A stretch of 64,000 bases of DNA from Triplophysa rosa (Eukaryota > Chordata > Actinopteri > Cypriniformes > Nemacheilidae): contig NC_079902.1 in NCBI RefSeq assembly GCF_024868665.1, forward strand, positions 17,599,450 to 17,663,449, given 5' to 3'. The notes beneath the pieces are model-generated. The model worked only from the letters and a program-made list of their open reading frames with translations. It was not told where the DNA came from and did no database searches. The position numbers and the translations under genes were made by a program. The stretch's first letter is position 1, and every line of letters begins with the position of its first letter. This document shows, piece after piece, positions 48,707 through 59,770 of this stretch.

Positions 48707-48728
48707 GAGAGACCGACAGAAAGGGAAC

Positions 48729-51244
48729 TACCTTCAAGGTTAAACCTTTCATTTCTTTAAAAGGCATCTGCTTGAAATTCATAGCATGAAAATCAAATAA
48801 CTTTCATTTTTTCTATCTATATATGATTACTTCTTATGATCATTTTATAATTTAAATACCTGCACATGTAGAGAGAAGGCATGCAGTGAATGAAGTGCAA
48901 TATATCCAATAATTAAAAGTTCTCTATATAAATCATTCTTACTACATGTCAAATGTGCAACTAGGTATTTCAGCTTTTTAAAAAGTGATCATGTAGATTT
49001 CATTATTCAAAACTTTCTTCAAGCGGCAACATTTTAACCAAAATCACAGTAGCTCAGAAATTCCATTTTTCATATTTACATAAAGTGTCATTTATCAGCA
49101 GTAAAGGAAATTTTGTATCACCTGAATCTACAACACAACAGGTAAACATATTGTGATATTTCTATTAATGACTAGCTGCTTTTGATGAATGGCCTGTTGT
49201 AAATTCAGGTATGATATTTAAAAGCACACATCCATCATTGTGTCAGTCAACTACTAAGATGAAGCTTTACATCGAATAAGCTAAAGTCTGCTTTCCCATC
49301 AGAAACCAAAGGTTTCAATGTTTCTATATGCAGCAAGGACAATTGCTGCATATAGATTGCAATCCAAGAAAGCACACAAACTATTTAAAAATCTTGTGTC
49401 CAGTCACTGCTTTTGTGTATTTTGCTTTGAATTACTTAAAATCCCTTGGTTTCTGAACATTTTGTTCTGTACAAATAAACCAATTTGTAATATATTTAGA
49501 AATTTGTAGCCTTTTGTATTTTTGAAATGATAAATAATAATAAAAACAACAACAATAATAATAATAGTTGTTGTTGTTATATGTTATTTATAGTTATTAT
49601 TCTTACACTATTGATAGTTTTATTTTTAATCTTGGTATACGTTGTTTTTATTATTATTTATAGTTATTGTTGTATTTTCTCTTTTGACAAAATGTCAAAG
49701 TGTGTTTTTAACATGCTTCATGCACATGTTTTATATGCTACTGGTGTTCACTAAAGGTAGATAAGGCAGTTCTTTTCAAACGACAGGAATTAATTTAGAT
49801 AGCATTTAAACATGCTTCAGCTATCTTTTTATGCCATTCTCAGCTGGTCATGCCTTAAAAATAATAGTCTTAAAACAAAAAGTCTGTTATTTGCGATGTA
49901 TGTGCAGGAGCATTTTGAGTCGAATAAGTTATTGATCTAAATAAGCAGTAAAGCTTTCAGAAGAGGATCTTTTCAATTTCACTTGAGGATAAAGACGGTC
50001 ACAGCCCTATCAAAGTCAACCAATGTGACAGCTTCACCTTGTCATCCAGACTAATCAAATTTCCCCTTCTTCAAGACACTTTTGAGAGACATGGTTTCCT
50101 TTTGTTATCGATTGAACACCCCTTGTGCGAAAAAGGATGAAAGGTTGTGTCTCTGCATCCTTCGATAACAACAACTTTAATAACTGCAAGAATTTATATA
50201 GTGCATCCGTTGCATAACATTTATAAAGTAATACAAGCACACTTCATTACTGCCTGCATAATTTTGCTGGAATTCCCCTCCAGGGCATGAAGTGATGGCT
50301 GTAATCCTGTAGTAATGAGCCCCCCCAATCCCAAACCCCAGCACTCCCAGTTAAGCTGCGCTTTTGTTTGCGCTGGTTACACAGGCATTCGTTATCATGT
50401 TGGAGCCGATGCGACATCCAATGTGCAACGCTTCAAGCCTCGCTCACAATTCTTTCTGATTGCAGTGATTCACTCACTAAATTAGTGACATTTCTCTTAA
50501 TGTGTTTCTTGCTTCCAGCAACAAAAGCCCGTTTTACATTCCAGTCCGCATGGAACTTTATGTAAAATGACTGCGCCTACGCAAGCGTGGCGACCAAAGA
50601 TCATCATAGTCAGCCAGAATTACAAAAAAGCAAAAATAAATGGCGAGCAGAAGGGCAGTAAATGAGATACAGGAGGCAAAGAAGAAGAAGGCGACAAACT
50701 GGCGTGCAACACGCACTAAATCTCATGCATGTGAAATGGAACCGAAAGTATCATGTGCCGGATAAATCCACCACGTTGTCTTTATGGCTGCGAGCATGGA
50801 TGGTGCAGGGTGCCGATACAGACAAGCTTCTTGAGGAAGGCTTCGGTGAGCTGCTTGTCACCATCATTATCCACCTGGCACGTGTGCAGGGGAGGGCACC
50901 GGGGCACCTTGCATCTTAGTGTGAGAGTCATTGCACCTGCGATGATCCTTTTCCATCGAACAACACAGTAAAAAACAAGAGCCAAGAGAGAAAAATCAAT
51001 TGCTTTCAATATGAGTTTAGTTTAAACTCGTTTTAGACGGATTAATCAGGACTTGCTTTTGCAGATGATTGCAAAATGGATTCACATGCAATTCTGTTTG
51101 TGTTTTGTCTTTATGACTCTCTTCTGTCTGGCATTCCTGTTGTCCTCCACTGCCTCGTCCTGCTAATGCTTTACTCAAATCGCCAGTTTTATAGTCCCCA
51201 ACATAACAGAACCTGGCATGCATTCGATACTCCCGGCAAGACCA
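48729..51244. other. Non-coding stretch
   Basis: AT-rich DNA with an AAT/AAC run near 49530-49575. A less AT-rich block at 50330-50930 includes an 85-codon plus frame (50662-50919) with an Arg-rich start but no domain, poly-purine at its beginning and no support as a gene. Confidence 0.5.
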
Positions 51245-51564
51245 CACTGCAAAAAGTGATGTGTTAAAAATGACACATGTTGTGTCAAATTTAACACAAT
51301 ATGTGTGCAAGCCATTTTAACACACAAATTATGTCAGATAATTTAACACACAAATTTTAAGCAATTAATGTGTTACCATGTAAAGTTTTTAGTTTTAAAA
51401 TTACGCCCTCCCTTCAGGAGATAACACATTTACTGTGTTAATCTTTCCAGGGGTATTTTTTTAATAAAATGCACACTATGTGTGTAGAAATCTACACAGA
51501 ATGTGTCATTATACTATTAGCACAGTGATGTGTGTTGTTTTTTAACACATCAGTTTTTGCAGTG
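51245..51564. mobile_element. MITE with CACTGCAAAAA ends
   Basis: The left end is CACTGCAAAAAGTGATGTGT and the right end reversed is CACTGCAAAAACTGATGTGT: 18 of 20 or better identity. The interior is rich in TGTGTTAA/TTAACACA words. It has hAT-like ends but I found no 8-bp duplication. Confidence 0.75.
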
Positions 51565-52034
51565 CAGGGCTGGATACTGCCTTTGTCTCCAAGATGGAAA
51601 TCTCAGTGGGTTCTTTATGACATTAACTCTAACATTAGGCTGTTTTCTGGAAAGTTCTCTATGCTCTGTGTCTCCGGGCGTGAGGAGCAGGAAGACCTAT
51701 ATTTTAGATGATCTAGCCAATGACGTGTGACGGTCAAGGATGCAGGCAAATCAAATGCAATGCTAACCTTAGTGTTTTTTATCTTGAATAAATTACGTTT
51801 TGTTTTAGAATTATCTTTTAATGTTTCAGCAAGTAGAACAAGAATACAGCATTACTGTAGGGTTGTGAAGGAATATTTCATTGGTTCTAGCTCCAACCTG
51901 TACAACGATATTCTTAACCATGTGCAACAGCCTACGTATTAATGATTTTTGTTATTTGTGGGAAAGCTAAAACTCTTTTTCTTGAGACTCTTAATAGATC
52001 TGTGGACCTGGATATTGTAATAAAAGATAATTAA
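51565..52034. other. Non-coding stretch, nothing recognised
   Basis: There are only chance frames of under 75 codons. Confidence 0.5.
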
Positions 52035-52450
52035 CACTGTACAACTTTGCTGTAGTTTTGCAGCAGGTTTGCCAGTAACTTCTGTAGATTTAATTACTAC
52101 TTAATCCTACTTTCCTATTAGTACTGTATTCAGTTTGAGTTAAACCTTACTTTAATCAGGACTAAAACACTTTGACTTTTAAGATTCAAAATGAGCAAGA
52201 GATTGGTCTCATTGCCGGCATTCGCACAGCAACACTGCAAAAAAATGAACATTTTTGTTATGTTTTCTGTTAAAAAAAGAAAAGAAAACGTCTTAAATCA
52301 CGATACATAACAAGAAAAGTGACCTAAGATATTTAGTCTTGTTTTATGAAAAAAAACTATGTAAGTTTATGTTTAAAACAAAATCATAAATTAAATCTAC
52401 AGTAAGTTACTAGCAAACCTGCTGCAACACTACAGCAAAGTTTTACAGTG
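52035..52450. mobile_element. MITE with about 60-bp inverted repeats and inner insertion
   Basis: The left arm begins CACTGTACAACTTTGCTGTA and the right arm reversed begins CACTGTAAAACTTTGCTGTA. Both continue through GCAGCAGGTTTGC, AGTAACTT and CTGTAGATTTAATT, about 60 bp in all with few mismatches. Between the arms, from about 52232 to 52380, lies another repeat-like segment beginning CACTGCAAAAAAATGAACAT, probably a nested element. Confidence 0.75.
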
Positions 52451-53039
52451 AAGATATGTGTCGGTCAAACAAGGTATGAAGGTATGTTCTGAAAAGAACG
52501 GCTTGTCTAAATGGTTTAATTCCTTATTTACAACACGAAAAGACAGTCCTTGGATGAGGACATTCACTTATGAGCAATATTACAAAAAAAAGACTGTGAC
52601 TACAAACAGGCACTGACTACTGTTGGGTTTATTTAGACAAAAATGACTGTGACAAAGGCTTTTGGACTGCCAGCACATACTGTCTGGTAGACACGAGCAG
52701 TTCCCTGTTTCTGGAACATGGTTGCACCCATGCTGAGAGTCTTTCCTTAGGAAAGTGTAATCAGAAGGTCCCCTAAGGTTGTGCTTTAGGTGAAATGTCA
52801 TAGAGTATCTTAATTACTCTTCTCACAGCTCCGGCATTGCAATCTCAGGTCACAGGATATCAAGTCTGAAATGCTTTGACAATTATGAAACAATGGGGAG
52901 TTCATTTTTAATTGTTAATTTTGTTTTATTAGCAATTGAGGTTATTTGAGATTCTACTGTGGATTAGACAAATGAAGATATATGATTTAATCATAGAAGG
53001 CAAATGTTAAGGACACAATAGGGAAAGAATGATATCATC
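52451..53039. other. Non-coding stretch, nothing recognised
   Basis: AT-rich, no motifs of note. Confidence 0.5.
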
Positions 53040-53770
53040 CAATATTATTGAAAGTGTAGCAAAAATATATTATTACATTACCTTACCTTACATTACATTA
53101 CATTATATTATTATGATGTGATATATAACATAATTTATCACAGTTACATTCTGTTATGTTCTATTTAGATTTAGTTTCTGTTCTCCTCACTAGTTTGTTC
53201 CCATGGTCATTTATTAGTTCGCACCTGTTTATGTTCTTCCTAATTATGTTCTCCATTGTATTTAAGCCCTGAGTTTGCCTGTGTTCATTGTCAGGTTTTA
53301 TTTGAGGGTTAAGTTTCTCCTGGTATTTCTCTCTGTTGTTTTATTAAAGACATTTGGAATTCTATTCTTTCGTCATGCTCTTTATAAACAAAAATATACA
53401 AAATATTTATATACTTCATATACGCCAAATCCCGTGACAATAATATGATGTTACAATAGTATTATTTTATTATTATTTTATTAAATATTATTATAAGAAT
53501 AATATAATCAATGATTATTGAAAGTGTAGCAATTATGCATTTTTTTTATTGTAGTGTAGTACAGTACAGTACAGTACAGTATAGTATTATGTCAAATTAT
53601 TATTACGTTATTATTATTAATAATTGTATTTTTAATTATTTTTAATAATACTGCTATTATAAATTTTAATTATTTATTTAATAATTATTATTATTTAATA
53701 TTATTTCACTTATATTTTATATTACATTACTGTTATTTACATTATAAATAATCTACTGTCATGCTTGACA
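53040..53770. repeat. Low-complexity AT region with CTTAC/ATTAC and TTA runs
   Basis: ATTAC/CTTAC pentamers run near 53077-53107, ACAGT pentamers near 53562-53580, and TTA/ATT-rich DNA at 53452-53720. Within it, 53165-53395 has a TATTTAAGCCCTG stretch and ATTAAAGACATTTGG ending, resembling the retroelement tail at 2650-2826 in the opposite orientation. Confidence 0.7.
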
Positions 53771-54433
53771 TTAGCACTTAAGTGTTTTGTCATGTTTTCT
53801 GAATAACATGCATATAATAAAATGAAACTGAATTGGGACACTGAATGATATAACTATCAAACCATCGGCGTCTGTAAGATTAATGGCAGCAAAAGCAATT
53901 AAGCATCTCTAACGCCGCTGTTTATGTAATTACATACAGCATCAGAGACAAAAGCTGCAGTGCAGAAACAATCCATCAGTGCACTATAGTGGTGCAGAAA
54001 GAGAGACAGAGTGATGAGTTTTGACATTGAACAGTATTAATGCATCGCATTTAACTTTCAACACCCAGTGCCAAATTTACTGAGCAATTTGCCTGTATTT
54101 TGAATGCACTAATGTGTTACAATCTGCTCACCAAATGAGTAGAGTGTTTACTGAGCTGGGAGAACAACTCAAGTGCAGATTTTTGTGCCTAATGCACAGG
54201 AAAAATCCCAGAATGCACCTCTGCCCATCAAGCTAGTGCTATCGCAGAGCTGCGGCTAAGTGGCTTGTCCTGACTTCCATAAGGCGGCCTGGAATACTGG
54301 GAGATCATGTTGAAGCATGTTCAAGTGCCATACAGTGATTCAGATTTTTCAGATGTTTATAAAACAAACAAACAAACAACATTGTCGGAGTTTTGTCTGC
54401 TTGGTTTTAAAACAACAGATCGTGTTTTTTTAA
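53771..54433. other. Non-coding stretch, nothing recognised
   Basis: AT-rich, no repeats or frames of note. Confidence 0.5.
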
Positions 54434-54729
54434 GCTTAAAGCTGCAGTCTGTAACCTTTGCCTATCTACTGTATTATCATCTTTGTTTGTACATAAAATT
54501 GCAGGTTACTTTAGATCTTTAGCCTTGTAATGACGTCAAACGGACATTTCCCGACAGCTCAACTTACAAATCATTATTATACTGCAAGCATCCCATTGTG
54601 AATCAGGGTGAGGTAAGGTGACAATTTCAAAAACAATTGTAAATGGACTCTTTTCGTTAAAAAAATAATTCTTTTTTTATAGCTGCCATATTGAATCTTG
54701 TGATTTCTCTGTGGTCTGTCTCCTTTCCT
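54434..54729 (+). mobile_element. Possible truncated relative of the next TTAA element
   Basis: TTAA at 54436-54439 followed by AGCTGCAGTCTGTAACC resembles the terminus of the element at 54734 (AGGTACAGTTTGTAACA). No matching right end was seen before 54730, so it is probably a truncated copy. Confidence 0.4.
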
Positions 54730-54733
54730 TTAA

Positions 54734-55256
54734 AGGTACAGTTTGTAACAATTTTGCAGTAAAATATCCAAAAACCACTAGGCCAGTGTTATATATTTTG
54801 TTCCGCTGAGTACTTACAATATCTCAAATGTTTCCAAATACTTGTAAATCGTGAGAAAATCGCGACTCTAAACAGTGACACGGGGCTGTGCAGTCGCCTG
54901 TCAATGGCGTCATATCCGCGTTCCCCTTTGTTACCGCCTTTACTGACGTAGAAACCGCATGACAACAGTGTCGTGGACAAATGCGGAAGTAGTGTCTAAC
55001 GTCTAGCAAGCCACTAGCTTGTTTCGAGCAGTCACTTATTTATGGACCACAATTATACACAACATTTATAAAACTTTATTACTTTTCCTCATCCGCTAAC
55101 ATCATTTCTTGTTCCCATCTGATTGATGGCCATCAGCAGTGGAGTTGAAAACAACAGATCCCATCATTCCACGCTCCTTCACAGCGTCATCAAGCTACGC
55201 CATTGTTGATGTTTTGATCGTGCGCCCTCTAGCGGCAGTTTTTACAAACTGTAGCT
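54734..55256. mobile_element. TTAA-flanked non-autonomous DNA transposon
   Basis: TTAA at 54730-54733 and 55257-55260. The left end is AGGTACAGTTTGTAACA and the right end reversed is AGCTACAGTTTGTAAAAAC: about 14 of the first 15 bases agree. AG...CT ends with TTAA fit a Kolobok-like family. The interior is relatively CpG-rich (TCATATCCGCG, GCGCCCTCTAGCGG) and has no frame over 63 codons. Confidence 0.75.
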
Positions 55257-55260
55257 TTAA

Positions 55261-57002
55261 GCTTTTCTTCAGCTTTTTACAGACGTCTTTTTGACATGCG
55301 TTTGCTTACTGGGTTAGTTCTTGTATAACTCTGTTCAAAAACTTAGATTTTATTTTCCCTTGCTTTTTTTGTTTTTCAATGCTTCCTAAGGGTATCCAAA
55401 CAATGGACATGTATTTGACACTTTTGCTGTTTTTTATGTTTCAAGAGGCTGCCCAAATCAATGGGCGCTCCATATTATGCTCTGTACTGGCTAGAGAATC
55501 ACTAGCCTGCCGTTCTGTCTCCTTTACTGCACTCTGGTTTTAACTTACACACCATCTTGCCATTGTCCGTGAAAGCCTCAGTAAATAGTGTGTTTTCAAG
55601 AAAGCATCGAAAGAGTGAATTGTATTTATTCAGGGCTGAATCTCAGGCGAGTACTCCGTTAGTGTCAAGGTGAAGCTCTGGGATCAATTAGCTCCTCATA
55701 TCTGTCCACAGACCTTCCATTCAATTTCAAATGCCTTCATTATTATTCATGATTTTCCCATTCTGACTGCAGAAAATGTTTACTTCAGCTCTGACATGGT
55801 AGCAGAGACAGACAAACAGACAGACAGAGTAATCTATATCATCGATTCGATAACCATTTATCCATATTTATAACCGGTAAACAAATATACTATCCAACCA
55901 TGAGGAACAACTTTTTTGGTAAATGTGGCAATTTAAAATAGCACACAAGCCCACATTTTTCAACTTTTCAACTTTTGTAATCTGACAGCTCCTCAGCTCC
56001 CGTGGATAGCAGAATTGCACTCATTGCACACTTCAGAATCTCAGCAGATACATTCCGCGCTGTTAACGTTTTAACAAAATCTCTGCTGGTTGTCACATTT
56101 CTACAGTTGCACTGTATACACTATCATATGCCCAGCCCTAGATAGATACAGAAATAGCATTGGTGCCTGGTTTAGTAGAGCCTTGAGCAAAATAAACACT
56201 TTTTTAATATTGTTGCCATATTCTAATAGGCTACGATAGATTCATTCTGGAATGTTCCCAGTGTCCTTGCTCCAGGCTGGTGTCCAGTGAAGGAGGGAAA
56301 TGAGCAGAACCCAAGCAGTTTTAGGCTTTATTTAAGCAACAGAAGAACAGGGTCATCAGCCAGACTTCTCTAGACCTCATTTGATCTGTGTACTTAATTA
56401 CTGTCCTTCCATTCATTATTTATTTGCTGGACTGGACCTATTTAACCCCCACTTCAGCAGAAACTGAATTAAGAGCGCTTTGAGATTAGCAGGGACATAC
56501 ACTGAGAGGAGATGAAGATTTACACATTTCCTTTTTACAGTTTTTTTTTTAATGACATTGTCCCAACGTAAGCTCTTCGCCAAACATTTTTTTCCCTGAA
56601 TGCTTGTCTTCAAAGACATTTTTTATTTATTTAAATGCGTCTGCCCTTGATGTAGATATCAATTCAGCATCTAAATGATAAAGTTTGTCATGTATCACCA
56701 TCAGCTACACTTCATTGGGCAAATGCAGTTGCTTCCTGGAAGTCCTTCAGTGATATCTCTTTGTTATGCCTTCTATTGGAGCGCTTTCATGGTCAAACTT
56801 TCTGACTGTTGCCATGGCGATGTCAACGGTGGCTTGAATGATCATCTCAGCAGGGCAGAAGTGCTCTTTAACGTGACGGATCGAAAAATGCATAAGAATA
56901 ACTGCACAGAAAATGAAAAGTGGTGTGTGTTTTTTCATATTTAACTAATTTTAACAAATTGTGAATAATGCACAATAACAAAATAGTCATATGTTTATCT
57001 TG
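55261..57002. other. Non-coding stretch, nothing recognised
   Basis: No gene was seen. An 89-codon frame at 56675-56944 has no domain. A short CAGA run lies near 55805-55828. Confidence 0.5.
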
Positions 57003-57024
57003 GTTCCCCTTCTGTCGGTCTCTC

Positions 57025-57189
57025 GACGTTGTGTCGAACCGACAGATGGGGTTTGACTTGAGAACCTATCATCTTCTGACTAGTTTTGAAAAGGCCAATG
57101 AAATTGGTGAATGAAATTTGCATGCCGGACTCCGCCCCAGATATCCGGGTATAAAAGGGAGACGGCGTGCTGCATTCATTCACCTTTTG
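57025..57189 (+). repeat. DIRS copy B inverted terminal repeat, left
   Basis: 165 bp, the reverse complement of 61853-62017 with about 6 mismatches by eye, three of them clustered just after the TATA box. Confidence 0.92.
57150..57157 (+). promoter_or_regulatory. TATA box of DIRS copy B (sense promoter)
   Basis: TATAAAAG in the 5-prime terminal repeat, preceded by the copy-A palindrome with one change (CAGATATCCGG). Confidence 0.6.
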
Positions 57190-57211
57190 TTCTTCGGAGC
57201 CTTCACATCTG

Positions 57212-57477
57212 ATGACAAGACAGATGATAATAAATAAATACATTTCTGTGTAGAAATAAGAAGAGATATCTGATGGTTTCTTTCCAGTTTGTTAGATAAA
57301 TTTTTGTCTGTTCATCTGTCACATCTTTGATTTAGGCAATGTCAACTGTCATTTATTTGCCATTTAATCTTCATTGTAAATTAAATCAGAATGAATAACT
57401 TGAAAATGATTTATCACAATCATTTTAATAATATCAGTGAAACTTCTAACTGAACATATGGAAATCTTGTCTATAAA
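57212..57477. other. AT-rich segment replacing the gag start in copy B
   Basis: Alignment by eye with copy A breaks after the GGAGCCTTCACA stretch and resumes at CGAGGGTGATATG (57481). The 266-bp segment between is AT-rich and unrelated to DIRS. Its edges carry ACAAGACAGAT and ATCTTGTCTAT, a possible short inverted pair. The Cys/His-rich gag start of copy A is absent. Confidence 0.6.
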
Positions 57478-58657
57478 GGACGAGGGTGATATGGCGATTA
57501 CCGTGAGCGTTAATCCGTCAGCCACAGGCTCGCGGACCGTTCAAGGCCCGTCTTGCTCGTCTGACCGTTCCCCAAGAGGCGGTCCTACTCCGTCTTGTTC
57601 CTCAGCCACGTATTCGGAAATGGTGCGTGAAGAAGATGAGATGTCCCTTGCAGCATTGGAGGGTGACCTACTGGCATCCGACCCCGACGATTCCTCGGAG
57701 CTCCCTCCCTCTCCTGGGCCGCCGCGAGCATTGGGCTGCAGTGCACCGCCCCTTCCCCAACGCTCGCGGTTAATACTCGGTACCTCGGGTCTGAGCGCGA
57801 CTCCAAGCCGCGCCTGGCCCCGGTGGCATTTTTCCCGGAAGTGCATGAGGAGCTCAGTAAGACCTGGAACGCCCCCTTCTCGGCACGTTCCCATCAAACT
57901 AGCTCGGTCGCCCTTTCTTCCCTCGATGCTGGGGCAGCTATGTTGACGTACCCCAGGTGGAGCGTGCCATCGTGGTGCATTTATGCCCGCAGACGGCGGC
58001 CACCTGGAGAGGTCGACCTAGACTCCCGTCCAAGGCATGTACGTTTTCGGCATCCCTGGTGTCGAAGGCTTACACTGCCGCGGGCCAAGCTGCCTCCGCT
58101 CTACACGCCATGGCCATCCTGCAGGTCCACCAGGCGTTGAAAGAGCTCCACGATGGTAAGACCGACCCGGGGATTATGCTGGAACTCCGCACCGCCACTG
58201 ACCTTGCCCTACGGGCGACCAAGGTGACGGCACGGGCCCTGGGTCAGACGATGTCCACACTAGTGGTCCAGGAGAGGCATCTCTGGCTCAACCTTGCGCA
58301 GATGCGTGATGCTGAGAAAGTTTGCTTTCTCGACGCGCCCATCTCGTAAGGTGGGTTGTTTGGTGATACTGTCGAGGACTTCTCACAGCAGTTCTCGACA
58401 GTGAAGAAGCAGACGGAGGCGATTACACACATCCTGCCCCGCAGCGACCCAGCCGCCTTTCGGCCGGTGAGGCCCATGCGGCGTCTGCTCCCCAGCAGCC
58501 CCGGCCCTCTTCGACGCCGGCGCCCCCTACCCAGGTGGCCCCCCGGAAGAAGATGTCGAGGAAGAGACCACCGTCTCGTCACCAGCCGCCGCAGAAGCGG
58601 CCCTGACGAGACGAACCCAGGGAGATCAAGGCCACCATCGGGCCCGACCCCAGCCAT
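57478..58657 (+). pseudogene. Gag-like remnant of DIRS copy B
   Basis: It matches copy A gag in order: an acidic Ser/Pro-rich part with SEMVREEDEMSLAALEGD in frame 57437-57946, then PEVHEELSKTWNAPF in frame 57823-58140, then the C-terminal part (SASLVSKAYTAAGQAASALH to FLDAPIS) in frame 57957-58349, which stops at 58347. A Pro/Arg-rich tail continues in another frame to about 58657, where the match to copy A ends. At least two frameshifts and a stop are present. Confidence 0.8.
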
Positions 58658-59770
58658 TATTCAATTAAAGTTCCAAGAGGTCCAGTCTTTATACTTTCTT
58701 CCAAACGGAGGTCCGGACAATATGATTTTTTTGAAATAACAAAAAATAAATATTTAATCAATTTAGCCCACTTGGATATACTGTATATATAAAAGTTATG
58801 ATGTTTTATCAGGCCATTTATTTTATATTTTGATATCCACAGTATGTATGTATTGTAGGCTCTGTGGCTTTAGGGGAATGCCCTCTTAATAGAAGTCTGA
58901 TCATTAATATTTGTAAATAAAAAAGCTACAAACAACAAATTTCATGTAATAATTAAATTGCTCTCATCATAAACAGAAAACAATACTTACTAAATTAGCC
59001 TTCCCATGCCTTTCATACTAGAACTACTTCTATCTTTAAATTCCCAATTAGAACAAAATGTGATCCTGTTAGTGAAAACACAGCGAGTCTTTTTACTGTT
59101 TTCTACATAAAATCATCCTACAGAATATTCTGTGAAAATATAACAACAATATCTTCAATATTGACTGAATAATGCCATTTCAAAGATTAAAATTTTAGTT
59201 AATGCTTGAAATGAATCTTTGATGCTTGTTATTTAATAATTAATTCGTTTAAGAGACTTTAGCCTGGGTTTTCACAGGGACACAAATGTTTACATGCTGA
59301 TCAATAATGCTAATGATAAATGTAGGCTAGATAAAAACATTCATAAAATATTGCATATCTGGTTGAAAGGTTGGATACATATAGCAAACAGTAAACAGAC
59401 AGAAACAAATACATTAATATTGCTGCATTTTGTTTACTGTTGTGTCTCCGTTTATCTGCTCTGCGTGTCTGCACTAGTGTTGTTAAAATAAGCACGTGTC
59501 TGCTGCTCTTCATGCGGCGCGTCTTTAGCGGGAGAAAAGCAGCGCACGCGGAGCGGAAAGGGTTCAAATGAAGCGCGTTTATAGCTAAAAGATATCACAG
59601 GATATAGCGACAAAAGATCAATTACATAAATGTCCCTGAGAGTACGCGTGATGTGATTCTCCGTTGTGTAGACGTGCGGCTCTATTTAAACAACTGAAAG
59701 AGTGAAAATTTTTAATGTCTCGCGGTCCGGATGAAACGAAGAAAAGGTCCGGATTCGCCAGAATTCGCCA
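58656..59770. other. Unclassified 1.1-kb insertion in DIRS copy B
   Basis: The match to copy A stops at CCCAGCCA (about 58655) and resumes near CCCGCCCAAGTTTCGGGGC (about 59775). The segment is AT-rich on the left and CpG-rich on the right (GCGGCGCGTC, GCACGCGGAGCGG near 59515-59550). GGTCCGGA occurs at both edges (58711-58718, 59727-59734 and 59740-59747). About 230 bp of DIRS sequence present in copy A is missing. It may be another transposon; no transposase frame was seen. Confidence 0.6.

Larger units (their letters stand above)
43094..48728 (-). mobile_element. DIRS-type tyrosine-recombinase retrotransposon, copy A
   Basis: This is a nearly full-length 5.6-kb element transcribed on the minus strand. 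In sense order it has: 5-prime terminal repeat (48728 downward), gag-like region, reverse transcriptase, RNase H, tyrosine recombinase, internal complementary region (43369-43473), 3-prime terminal repeat (to 43094). The terminal repeats are inverted, not direct. In sense orientation it begins GTTCCCTTTC and ends AAGACGTT; the shared GTT is the single-trinucleotide junction typical of DIRS, which integrate by recombinase without target duplication. All coding regions carry frameshifts or stops, so it is not autonomous now. Its base composition is clearly more GC-rich than the flanks. A DNA methyltransferase-like domain, found in some DIRS, was not recognised. Confidence 0.93.

Noticed and set aside
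43094..48728. Prokaryotic integron or phage, suggested by tyrosine recombinase and GC shift
   Set aside because: RT with YLDD, RNase H, ITRs and an internal complementary region are DIRS features, and the flanks are vertebrate-like repeat DNA.
43094..48728. LTR retrovirus or Gypsy element
   Set aside because: Terminal repeats are inverted, there is no DDE integrase, protease or envelope, and a tyrosine recombinase follows RNase H.
50662..50919. 85-codon Arg-rich frame
   Set aside because: Chance frame beginning in a purine-rich run; no domain and no similarity I can name.
57541..58657. Minus-strand frames of 73-137 codons in copy B
   Set aside because: They are antisense to the gag remnant, low complexity (Gly, Arg, Ser) with no domain.
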